From Coprinus comatus (Eukaryota > Basidiomycota > Agaricomycetes > Agaricales > Agaricaceae): 64,000 bases of DNA. Positions 25,725 through 35,834 of the stretch are shown here, piece by piece. The notes beneath the pieces were generated by a model. The model was not told the origin of the DNA. It worked only from the letters and a program-made list of their open reading frames with translations, and did not search any database. Where the stretch lies: contig JAWPGT010000005.1 of the NCBI GenBank assembly GCA_034638255.1, positions 558,001 through 622,000 on the forward strand, written 5' to 3'. How positions within the stretch are numbered: position 1 is the stretch's first letter; every line of letters starts with the position of its first letter. Made by a program: the position numbers and the translations under genes.

Positions 25725-27380
25725 ATGCGTATTTCACATTGCACCAAATCCTACAACAATGTCTTCCATCGCGAGATAGCACGCAGGTCTGCAAAACACG
25801 TAGAAGCGTATCGCACAAAGGCCCTCCGAGCACTTTCAACTGCAACCGCTTTACCCAGGCCCTACACTTTTCATATAGGTGCCAGCTGGGCAGGGAAAGT
25901 TGAAACAGACCCAAACGCGATGGTCAAAGTTCCCTTCCCCGCGGAAGGTCTCATAGGGTCATGGAGAGACAAGACACTTTCCCGACCTAAAAGTGTAAAA
26001 AGTGCACACGCAGGGGAAGATTTCTTGTTCGTACAAGAGGTACGTTTTATTCTGGTGTAGGAACGACAACTAAAATTACATGAATTAACGCTTCTTTTTT
26101 TGCTTTTGTAGATGCGAAATGGCTCAGTGAGTCCCATGCTCTCATAGTCACATTTCTTCCATGTCTAAACTTGACTTCTTTTTGCCGGTTTTGGAGGGGG
26201 TTTCTTTTGGTGTTGCTGACGGGGTAGGTGGTTGGGTAGAAAGCGGTGTTGACCCGGCTCTTTTTTCCCAAGCCCTAATGTATCATGCACACCGATACTC
26301 GCGAAATGCCTGGGCAGGGGAACCAGAAATTGACCCAACGCTTGATTATGAAGAACGGGAACAGATAGAAGGCTGGGAAATGACTCCATTTGAGTGTTTA
26401 GATTTGGCATATCATGGTGTATTGAGAGAAAAGATGGTTCAAGCAGGTATGCCAGTTATCCATCGGTCCAGTTCATGCTTTCTTATCCTTTCTTATTATT
26501 CTATCAGGTTCAAGTACAGCCTGCATCATTAGTTTGAACGCCGCGAATGGTTTGTTACGCTCTGCCAAGTACGTCACTCATATGGAAGGACTTTCCTTGC
26601 TCCCCGATTTATCAGTACAACAGTCTAGGTGACAGTGGCTTTGCGATAATACGATCCTCCTCGATCCTACATCGACAGCGTTCCCAGACCCATTTCTTCA
26701 ATTGTCCCAAGTGCGTACTTACTCTTGTCCTTCAGGCTCTTATTAAGATGTATCATCACACAGGCAACTCACTAAACTTCCGGCTAATGCTGGTCGAAAG
26801 TTTTCGCGCGCGTGTGTAGATTCCCCTGGTGATGCAGACACATACGAAACCAAACTGCGAGATGGCGATATAGTTGTTTCATACGTACGTTTTTTTCAAA
26901 ACCCCATAAACTAATTTTCCTTGGTTATAATTTTTAAATCTGCATTTTTAGACGGACGGTTTCTCAGATAATGTATTCCCCTCTGAAATGACAACAATAT
27001 GCCGGCTTGTTGCTCGAGCAGGAGGTACAGAAGATGAAGTAGCACAGGCTATGGCAGATCGAATGGTCGAATATTCTCAGCGGTGTATGAGGAGTAAAAC
27101 GCGCGTCAGTCCTTTTGAGCGTAAGTATCATAACATGAACTATTTCCTGGGCTAGGAATTTAACACGCGTATTTTTAGGAGAGGCAGCAAGACAAGGCAT
27201 GTTTTTCCGGGGAGGGGTGAGTGACACTAACACCCATGCAATAATATACAATACTGACCACGTTATACCATTAGAAACCAGACGAGTAAGTTACATCATT
27301 AATCACAATATTCAATAACACTGACTTGTCATCTCTGCAGCGTAACAGTGGTTGTTGGGTTAGTTAGGGAGACCTCATGA
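25725..27380 (+). CDS. PP2C-type protein phosphatase, PTC7-like, mitochondrial
   Basis: The conserved PP2C core is read across about nine exons: GVSFGVADGVGGWVESGVDP (metal-binding Asp), SSTACIISLNAANGLLRSAN, LGDSGFAIIR, DGDIVVSYTDGFSDN (metal-binding Asp) and PDDVTVVVGLV near the end. This gapped GVADGVGGW core with few other PP2C motifs is typical of the Ptc7/PPTC7 family, which dephosphorylates mitochondrial proteins, including coenzyme Q synthesis factors in yeast. The N-terminus MRISHCTKSYNNVFHREIAR, with further Arg and Ala residues, looks like a mitochondrial presequence. The same frame is open upstream to an ATG at 25539, which would add 62 residues; I prefer 25725 because it begins the presequence-like stretch. 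The stop is at 27378. It is convergent with the DPP III gene. Confidence 0.9.
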
Positions 27381-27550
27381 TTACTTACTATTCTCAGACT
27401 TCTTATATCGAGCTTTCATCCGTTTCGTTTTACTAAATTATTATATATATCACATATAATCCATATACCTCACACCTGCCATCTACGTTGTATATAGAAT
27501 AGCATCATGGACACCTCAGTTTATAGATCTTGCTATATCTAGGGCTTAGT

Positions 27551-30500
27551 TTATAAATCCCGTTCAATAAAACTCTCAATAGCGCCAGTATTGGTTAGTG
27601 GGTATTCCTTCAACTGAACTTTATCATCTGCAAGGAAGGTATTGGGTTGAACGAAGATCTTGCGCGGCTGGATAAGATGTGTGAGTAAAATAATTGAACA
27701 AGCAAGGTTCTCTTGTACCTGTTTCTTCGCTAACACAAGGTTTCTAATCTCGCCCTCCCAGCCAGCAATGGGCTTTGTTAGATTAGTATAGAACTCACGC
27801 GCTCCTGCTCCATCTGCAGTACTTTTCCTGACCTGCAGCTCGATAAGAAGTTGTCCGGCTACCTCCCTTCCTTTGGCGAGAACAAGGTCTCGATCAACCT
27901 GATAAAGCAGGTCAGAAACAATCGATTGGTTCGTCATTGGACTTAGGATATGGATACTACTCACCCGTACGTAAAGGTTGACGAGAGAACCGCTTTCATC
28001 GCGAACTTCTTCAAGCCTTGCGACGCCGGAACGAATGAGATGCTGAGTGATACCAAGTCTGATAAAACAGACAATTAGGGCCTACCCTTGCACACACGAA
28101 TGTCAACTCCACATCATGGCTTACCTCGCTTGCATGTGGGCTTGACCGTGCTTCTCATTGATAGGATCATAAAACTCGAGCGCTCGGAGACCTGCTCTTG
28201 CCATAAGCAAAAATGTGATGTACTGTATTTCCTCGATATCCTTCTTGTCTGTGTACTAAAAAAAGTGTTAAAGAAACCTGACAATAGCCTTACAAATAAT
28301 ATACACACATTGAAGATTTTAAGGATGGCAGGCTCGCTGACGACTGGGGTTGTCTAAGCTTGAAGTTCATGTCAAGTTGAGCACACACACTTACGGTAGA
28401 GTGCAACTGTCTCAGCACGACATTCTTCCATAGAAGAAGATACTTCGCCAAGGACGGAACCAGGCGTTTGCCCAGGCTTATACCAGGATGTGCTTTGGTA
28501 GAACTTAGATTCAATGGTATCCTAGAGTTAACAAAATAACACACATTGGTTTGCCTGTTAACGGATTAATGACCTGTATTCAATTATTGAGATAGGCCGC
28601 TGTCATTTAATGGTAGCATGTAACACACCTTTTCGGGGTCAAAGTTCTTCGTCCCATCGGGATATTCCTCGAACTGCTTTCCTGAACCGTGACCAAGCAG
28701 TTCGTGGTTGGCGACCTGTAGTTCAAAAGCCCTACTATCCCATGCGTTATACAAGGCAACATCATCAGGGTGGATAAACGTAAGTTCTTCACCTACGAAG
28801 ACCCCGCAAAAGTCAGTAAGCAACCCTATAATCAGGAGGATTACGCACTGGGAGCTTTAGCGGCTAAGATATTCTAATGGGCCGTTAGTGCTTATTTTGA
28901 CCAAGCCACTTTCAAGCTTGCTTACGGCCAACGAAACATTCTTAAAACCAGTAGATTCTCTGATATCGTAGTAGTTCTAAGAGTTGAAAGTCAGTCAGTT
29001 TTAGTCTCTCACTATGTCCGTCCTTCGGAGATGGTTACTCACAGGAATCTATCATGACAGGCGCAGAAGTCTCAGATCCAGAACATTGGCTGCAATAATT
29101 GTATGACGAACGTACGTTGATGCCAGCAGGGATCCCTAATGAAGTGTCAGCCACACGAACACCCAAGTACAGTTCGACGGAGTAAACTACCTCCTGTTGC
29201 AAAGTTGACAACCTCCAATGCCGTGAAATCAGGCTTCCTAAAAACATCAACTTCGAAGTTCTTTCCCCAGGGTAGGACTTTAATAAGTTCAGGAGCTTGG
29301 TTAACCAAGACCTCGTACTTCGCGCTGAGTTCCTTGTTGACAATGGCAGTGAAACCTGTTATTGATGAGCTGGTTCGTTACCGTGCGTATAAGAAGGGTG
29401 TCTACCTTCCCACTCTGCGCGGCCTCCATAAGGATCTACGTATGTTTCAATGAACTGCGCAAGTAGAGATCGAGTCAATGACAATGAAAGTAAGATGGTC
29501 AAGTTTTCCAAGTATTACCCCGATGTAAGATTCCACGACAGGTCCAACATCCTTGACCCATTCCTTTGAAGCATCCTTGTGGTCTTGGATAGAGCCGGTA
29601 TCAAACCTAGATATGTAAGATTTGGCTGAAACAGCGTCATGTTATACTCACGATTTGATATAACCTTCAATCATGTTCACCTGGTGTTCATTTGCGGCGT
29701 ATTTCTTTGCCTGTGGAAATAAAACAAGCTCAGTAGCTGCGAAATAGTACATTGTTTGACTAACCTCTTTCAGGGCATCGTTTACTCGGGCCAGAACATT
29801 CGAAAAGTCTCCATATTCAACTTTGAGCTGAGTCTTATTTCCTTGGACGTCAATCTCGTGTACGACAGGAGGGGTAGTCTTCACGGAAGCAACCCTAAGT
29901 GTGTAATCACCCTGGCCATGTTTCACAACACTATGTAATTTATTATTAGACGGGACAGTATTAGAAACACAGAAGACTGACTACTTACCGGGTATTGAGT
30001 ACGTCAATTCCAAGCTTCTCCGCCGCGGCTTGCACAGCAGCTACTTCGTCGTCATTGATGGCCTCGCCCAAATAATAGTTTGATATATGTCCGAGGTTAC
30101 GCTTGCCAATGAATAGGCTAGCCTCAGGGTTCGTGGAGTAGATGTGTTTTTTCAGCTAGACATACAGCTTTTGAGCATGTTTCATATATGCTGTTAACAA
30201 GGGAAAGACTACCTTGCTCCATAAAGCCAAGGCTTTGTCCTTGTTGACAGAATTTTCCACAATAGATTCAAATTTCTCTGGAGAGATGCGCGGGATAATT
30301 TTGGTAAAACCAAAAGACTTGTAGTTCGCAAGATTGCTTAAAACCTAAATCAGGTGTTGAGTGATTCTGACTTGTTAATATTCAAAGCAGGACAATCAAC
30401 CTGGACTGTATATTGGAGCAAATCTTCCCATTCCTCTTCCGAAAGGTTGGCGTTAGCTTTAAGTGTTTCCAGGTCCCCCAATTTCTTGTCATTTCCACTG

Positions 30501-30819
30501 AATACCAGGATCAGTAAATCATAAAGATCAACTGCCTGGGGAGTCCATTGGCCTGTTCAAAGGTGAATACATTATTCCTACGGAATCCAGCGCATATATA
30601 ACCTTGAATGATGCGAGCCCCAGCCCAGGAAGCCAAGTTCAGAAAATGTGTGTACTTCTGTTCTTGGGGACTATGAAAGCATATTGTCAATTACATAGGA
30701 ATGCTAATTTGCGGTAATACACACCTTAGTTGTGCGAATGATTTTGCTATATCTAATCCGCATAGGGGTGCTGCGCGGTCAGCAAGAAAACGTTCGTTGT
30801 TGAGTGCCACGGAAGCCAT
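27551..30819 (-). CDS. Dipeptidyl peptidase III (zinc peptidase family M49)
   Basis: The zinc motif [10 protein letters not shown] is at about 28690-28710, and the third ligand motif EECRAE is at about 28410-28425. These are the two signatures of M49 enzymes, which remove dipeptides from the N-termini of short peptides in the cytosol. The first exon reads [20 protein letters not shown] and splices to [20 protein letters not shown]; the protein ends [11 protein letters not shown]. Ten or more small introns interrupt it. Other readable family blocks are [32 protein letters not shown] and [20 protein letters not shown]. The frame stays open upstream to an ATG at 30987, giving an Arg-rich 56-residue extension; I take the downstream Met as the main start because it matches the usual family N-terminus. 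Confidence 0.94.
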
Positions 30820-31400
30820 TGTTCTTGTTGATGAGATATGAGGTGGTCGATAATGATATCGATGCACCTGTGATCGAAGGCAACCAAGCTCGATAAGAAC
30901 ATTCTTCCCGGAACGGAACATCCGGACACTCATCCACCTACAATTTCGCAGCAAGCCAAATGCACACGCAAAAAGGATAGAATTCACACTAGATGCACGT
31001 GACCCAATTGATGCCCCTGTATTTCTTTTTTGGGACTTGATTAATTGATTTATACCAACACTGAACAGCTGTGCATACGTCCATCATATTCTTCAGAAGC
31101 CACTGGTTTAATAGCCGTTATTTTCAGGTTATTCTTGTTGTACGTATCAATCACACTTTGATATCAAATCTATTAACAATGTGACAGATGCCTGCTAACA
31201 GTCTCCACAATCTGTTAAACCGTAAGGAGTCCACCAATTACTTCTAATTCTCATACAACACCGTACAGAAAGCCCTAGTCAATGCTATCGCCTTGCCGAT
31301 GTTAGAGGTGGGGTAAACTTTGAATCATGTCATCTGAATGTCATCCGTATACATCCCCTTAGAATGGAACAAGTACTAAATTTATGTAAGAGCACTCGTC
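30820..31400. other. Intergenic region between two minus-strand genes
   Basis: This stretch holds the promoter of the DPP III gene and the 3' end of the TPR gene's transcript. The sequence from 31020 to 31390 is AT-rich with stops in all frames and no recognisable content. The part from 30820 to 30987 is an open frame continuous with DPP III. Confidence 0.5.
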
Positions 31401-33020
31401 TCACTTAGCCATGCGGCTTGCGACACCATTAGCCCGTTGATAATGATTCCATATCACCTTCCAATCCGCATCTGGTATACCTTCTGCGGCCCCTTTCTCA
31501 CCGTCATTACTGGACGGTGTTCCAGCCCACTCAACGGCGCGTTCAAAACATTCCAATGCGAGCTTGGAACCGGGGCCTTCTCGGTTTTCGTGAAGAATAC
31601 CCATAAGATTCCAAGCTTCAGCAGCCGTCCTCCGGGCATCACGCAGTAAACCTTCCGCCACGGGCTTCATAGAACCCGAAGTCGAGTACATAGTCAGCAG
31701 GCGTTCTTCTAGTGGGTGGGGTAATGCTTTTTTGGCATGGAATTCCTCTGATTTCACAAGAGGAAGCCCTGTCAATGCTCGTGCCACACGCTCTGATGAC
31801 TCTGCTGCAAAGGTCAACCATTGCACTGATGTGGGAGGAGGTCGACGTTTTTGGGCGCAAAGGACTTGAGCAAGGTGGACGGATATGATTGAGGAACGCT
31901 GTAGCAAATACAGGGCATGTAAGGCTTCTGGAGCAGACGCAGTGGCTAATGACTCTGGGGGACGGATTGAGCGTAGAACATTAAGAGCGCGTTGTTCAAT
32001 TGATGCGGCTTTTTGAAATTGCCCTGATTTGGCGTAAAACGCAGACAATGAAACAAGCGATGACGACAACAGTCGCTGGGCAAGTGGGGATGTAGGGGCC
32101 CGTAATGGCACGAGTTCCACGTTTTCATATGACTGCCCGTTAATGAGTTGAAGAGCGCGCATCCACCAATTTAGTGCCTGTTCCCCCGATCCTAGGCGAG
32201 ATTCAACATCTCCGAGTTTGAGCGCGATTCGCGCGGATTCTATGCCTTGGGCGTTCAAGGCATACCAGGCCTTTTCGTAGTCTAACTTTGCATCTGGTAA
32301 AAAATCATTGCCCAGCTTTTCCTTTATGTTCCCATGAAGTGTCCATAGCTGGGGCAAGGTGCTAGGGTAGAGTTTATCTGGGGATGCTTGCGCAATATGT
32401 ATGGCCGCACGTAGAAATTGTTCTGTAAGTTGCAACTGAGGGTTGATAACTTTAACTCCTGCGGGACCGATAAGACCAGTGCCACGCTGGTCGTGAGTTC
32501 CAACAATGTTATGGCCAATGCCCCAAGTATACGCCATCCATGCGGCACGAACGAGGTGACGAGCTCGGAGCCCCAGTCCTGGATCCGTGCCACCTTGAAG
32601 GGGATTTCCCGACCATTTATCTGCGTCCGACTCCCACTCCCAGCGTTTCACCTCTGCGTCGGATTCTGGAGCCAGGCCATTCATCTCCACATACATGTGA
32701 ACACCCTCAAATGCAGTACCAACTGTGAGCCCAACTAGAGCAAGTCCAATGAGAGAGAATTTGATGCAACGCTTGCCCACGTCGAGTACATAGATGAAAT
32801 GTTTCGGAAAGTTTTCCTCAACGAGGAGAGGGGACTCTATTGTTGCTGCCTGCTTCCAGGCCGATTGCTTGTTGGACGAATAGAAACGGTTACGAATGTG
32901 TAGCAGACGGGGCAGCCCTGGACGGAGTGAGCGGTGAACAGGCAGGCGGTGCATGAAGAACGAGCGGTCTGAGCGGGGAAGAGGGGTGTGACAAGATGAC
33001 GCAGGAATGTGACAGGGCAT
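31401..33020 (-). CDS. Mitochondrial TPR-repeat protein, single exon
   Basis: An uninterrupted frame of 539 codons starts at MPCHIPASSCHTPL (33020). A second in-frame Met at 32954 begins MHRLPVHRSLRPGLPRLLHI, followed by RNRFYSSNKQ. This is an excellent mitochondrial presequence with an R-x-Y-S-S cleavage-like site, so the second Met may be the real start. A single membrane helix follows (FSLIGLALVGLTVGTAFEGV). The remainder is alpha-helical with TPR-like units, for example LDYEKAWYALNAQGIESARI, SSLVSLSAFYAKSGQFQKAA and AEAWNLMGILHENREGPGSK. This layout is typical of inner-membrane TPR scaffolds such as assembly factors, but I cannot assign it to a named protein. The start region faces the GH5 gene, with 139 bases between the two outer ATGs. 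Confidence 0.85.
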   Translation of the reverse strand: MPCHIPASSCHTPLPRSDRSFFMHRLPVHRSLRPGLPRLLHIRNRFYSSNKQSAWKQAATIESPLLVEENFPKHFIYVLDVGKRCIKFSLIGLALVGLTVGTAFEGVHMYVEMNGLAPESDAEVKRWEWESDADKWSGNPLQGGTDPGLGLRARHLVRAAWMAYTWGIGHNIVGTHDQRGTGLIGPAGVKVINPQLQLTEQFLRAAIHIAQASPDKLYPSTLPQLWTLHGNIKEKLGNDFLPDAKLDYEKAWYALNAQGIESARIALKLGDVESRLGSGEQALNWWMRALQLINGQSYENVELVPLRAPTSPLAQRLLSSSLVSLSAFYAKSGQFQKAASIEQRALNVLRSIRPPESLATASAPEALHALYLLQRSSIISVHLAQVLCAQKRRPPPTSVQWLTFAAESSERVARALTGLPLVKSEEFHAKKALPHPLEERLLTMYSTSGSMKPVAEGLLRDARRTAAEAWNLMGILHENREGPGSKLALECFERAVEWAGTPSSNDGEKGAAEGIPDADWKVIWNHYQRANGVASRMAK

Positions 33021-33159
33021 GCGTTCTTGGTGAGTTGATGTGATAGAATATCTTCCGGCAGAACCGAAGTACCGTGTCAAATTCTGAGAAGGCGCTCTCG
33101 TCCCAGGTACAAATAGGCCTTGCGCCCAACCCTCTTCCTGAGCGTTCCCCCCAACAATC

Positions 33160-35445
33160 ATGACCCTCCTGTCCTGGTGGTCGCTCCTCCTCCTCTCCAC
33201 CTCGGTCTTGGCCGTCTCAAAAACATCCCCCTTGGCCGCCCGCAACAACGGTGGAAGTGGTGGTGTTAGGCCCGAAAACTTTGTCACACAGTCCCCAGAT
33301 GGCAAGCTAATGGTCAATGGCAGGTATACCCCCCACCTCCCTTTCTTTGCACCATCGGTCCTTATATCTTTGTACATAGTGAATTCAGGTTCCTGGGCAC
33401 TACTGCTTACTGGCTCCCATCCTTGAATACTGATGAAGATATCGATGTCACCTTGGGAAATATTTCCCAGGCTGGGTTCAATGTTGTTCGGACATGGGCT
33501 TTCAATGGTACGCAAATAACTCATTCATTCCCGTTCAATTTCCGATCCTTCGAAATTATCAGATGTGGATACTGTTCCCGAAAATGGAACTTGGTTCCAA
33601 ACCATCCAAAACGGTACCCTTGTCATCAACAATGGAACCAATGGTCTGCAACGCCTCGACAAGGTTGTAGAACTCGCACGGAATCATGGCCTCTATATCC
33701 TCCTTTCCCTCACAAACAACTGGAATCCTCGCCTACTCGACAATACTACTGCTGCCTTCAACAATACTAATGCTACCTTCAACAACACTCGTCCCCAGGG
33801 TACCCTTAGCAATGATTATGGTATGTCTCCTCCACCATAATCGCCTGATCCTCTACTTAACTTTAGTGCAGGTGGTATGGACTTTTATGTTCGTGCTTTG
33901 GGAGGACCTCAAGAACACGATCAGTTCTACACTAATGAAACCATACTCGAAGCGTTCCGAAACTACACGACCACAATTGTATCCCGCTATGCTAACAATC
34001 CCACTGTTCTGTCTTGGTAATCTCATTTTCTTTCTATATCTCAGCTTGTTCTAATCATACATTTAAGGGAGCTCGCAAATGACCCCAGATGTGGTTCCAC
34101 CCTTAATGCATCTGCTTCATGCAATACACAGAATATCACAAGGTGGCACGCTGACATCGCGGACCATGTCAAGTCGGTGGACCCTAACCATCTTATCTCT
34201 TCTGGGTATGTTCTACACACTGCACTTATTCTTCTGTACTAATCTATCGCGTAGTCATCACGGACAGCTTTGCACTGATTGTCCTAAGCTTTTCCCTCGC
34301 GTAGTGACTCCCGTCCCCGTCCCGTCTCCTGGTCCTGGGGCACGCCGAAATATAGTTCCCCTCACCAGGGAACGTATCTTGAAGGAGCGCAAAGAAGCAC
34401 TCAAGAGGACGAGGGCTTTGTCAAAAAAAGCATCTTCTAAGGGCGGTGTTCAGATCCGAGGACGGTGGGTTCCGACGCGTGAGTTTGTATTATCGATTCC
34501 ATTTCACAACTCTCATTTTCTGTTTTGACAGCGACCCGTCGACAATCAACCAATGAACTTGGGCCTGCCTTCGATGGCTCATCGGGAGTAGACACTGAAG
34601 ATATCTCCAACATTCCCAACATGAGCTTCAGCAGCTTATCCCTATTCCCGGATCAGGATGTTATCGGTGGAACAAGTGACCCCAACCTCTCATCATTCAA
34701 CAATACTTTGGCTCAGGGCTTGGAATGGATTAGGCAACACGCCGAAATTGGTCGCCTGTAAGTGGCTTTTGTATCCGAAAGTACAAGTTATATAACCAGT
34801 TCACAGCTTTGGAAAGCCTGTTATCATGAATGGATTCGGTCTTGTTACGCAGACCAATGCTCAAGCATTTGTCCCGTTCAACTCTACTGTTGCACCTTTC
34901 GCACCAGATGCTAGTAAGGACCAGTATATTCTTCTCTTATACAGGCAGGCAATTTGACCCCATTTTGCAGATGCCAGTGCACCTTCCGGAGGTCAACAAC
35001 AGGCACCTTTCGGCGTTACCGATGACCAGCGCAATGAAGCTTATCGCGAATGGCTCCGGGGTTCGTACATTACGTCCGATATTAGTAAAAAAAACTGACA
35101 AGGAGTAACAGCCGGAGTTCTTGCTGGACTTCAAGGCATGATCCAATACCAGGTATGAATATTCCCATACATAGAGAATGATTGGTGATCAATCCTCTTT
35201 CTAGTGGTCGCAACCTGGCCTTTCCGCTCAGCCAGGAACTCTTATTCAACCAGTCAGCACTGAGACAGGCGCAACACCTGTCTCGGTTGAAACAGGGCCG
35301 TCACCAAACGATGGTTATGGTATCCAGGATGCTGGGTATGCTCTCCATTTATTCTTTTTTCAAACTTGGCTTACCGGTTTTTTACAGTCGCGATCCGACG
35401 ATTCAAACATTCCAAGAAATTGGCCGAGACTTCATTCCTACCTGA
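33160..35445 (+). CDS. Secreted GH5 (mannanase-type) homologue, predicted catalytically inactive
   Basis: A signal peptide (MTLLSWWSLLLLSTSVLAVS) is followed by a GH5_7 mannan endo-1,4-beta-mannosidase fold. Its readable blocks are FVTQSPDGKLMVNG, FLGTTAYWLPSLNTDEDI, FNVVRTWAFN, NPTVLSWELAN, DPNHLISSG and GKPVIMNGFGLVTQ. In active family members the acid/base Glu lies in ANEPRC and the nucleophile in EE(Y/F)G. Here the first is ANDPRC (Asp codon 34081-34083) and the second is MNGFG (34826-34840), so both catalytic Glu are gone while the substrate-groove Arg and Asn remain. A Lys/Arg-rich insert of about 60 residues (around 34300-34480) follows the DPNH block. There are about ten N-glycosylation sequons. 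The exons join in phase over eight or so introns to the end GRDFIPT. It may be a mannan-binding or otherwise repurposed protein. Confidence 0.88.
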
Positions 35446-35834
35446 TATTTCATGAATGACTAATTACTGCCTGTTACTGCTCTGCTCTATTTCTTTTTCG
35501 CTTTTTCTCAGTTTCTGATCGGACTATTTGGGACAGATTTCTACTATTGCTTGTAGATAATGATGACATTACGTCTCGACGCTGTTTTTCTTCTATGGAC
35601 CATGATTTGTAGTTGATGTGTTGACATGCCTGTTGAAGAGTTGATGATATTATGATGATTATTTCGTTGTTAACACAATTGTGAATGCTATTTTCTGTGA
35701 AATATCTCGGCTCCGTGTTTCATGTGACGTCAACCAGGACGGTGACTTGTTCATTTAGGACTTGATCCATAACTGGTAACGCGCTTTCACCATCCTTGAA
35801 GCCTTTCACGACAGTATCTTTGCACGACTCTAAT
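35446..35834. other. Intergenic region between the GH5 and XPD genes
   Basis: This is probably the 3' untranslated region of the GH5 gene (T-rich, 35450-35560) followed by the XPD promoter. I see no reading frame of note and no clear TATA element close to the XPD start. Confidence 0.5.

Noticed and set aside
33021..33524. Extension of the TPR reading frame to 33524
   Set aside because: It overlaps the signal-peptide exon and first intron of the GH5 gene on the other strand, and the mitochondrial presequence begins at 33020 or 32954.
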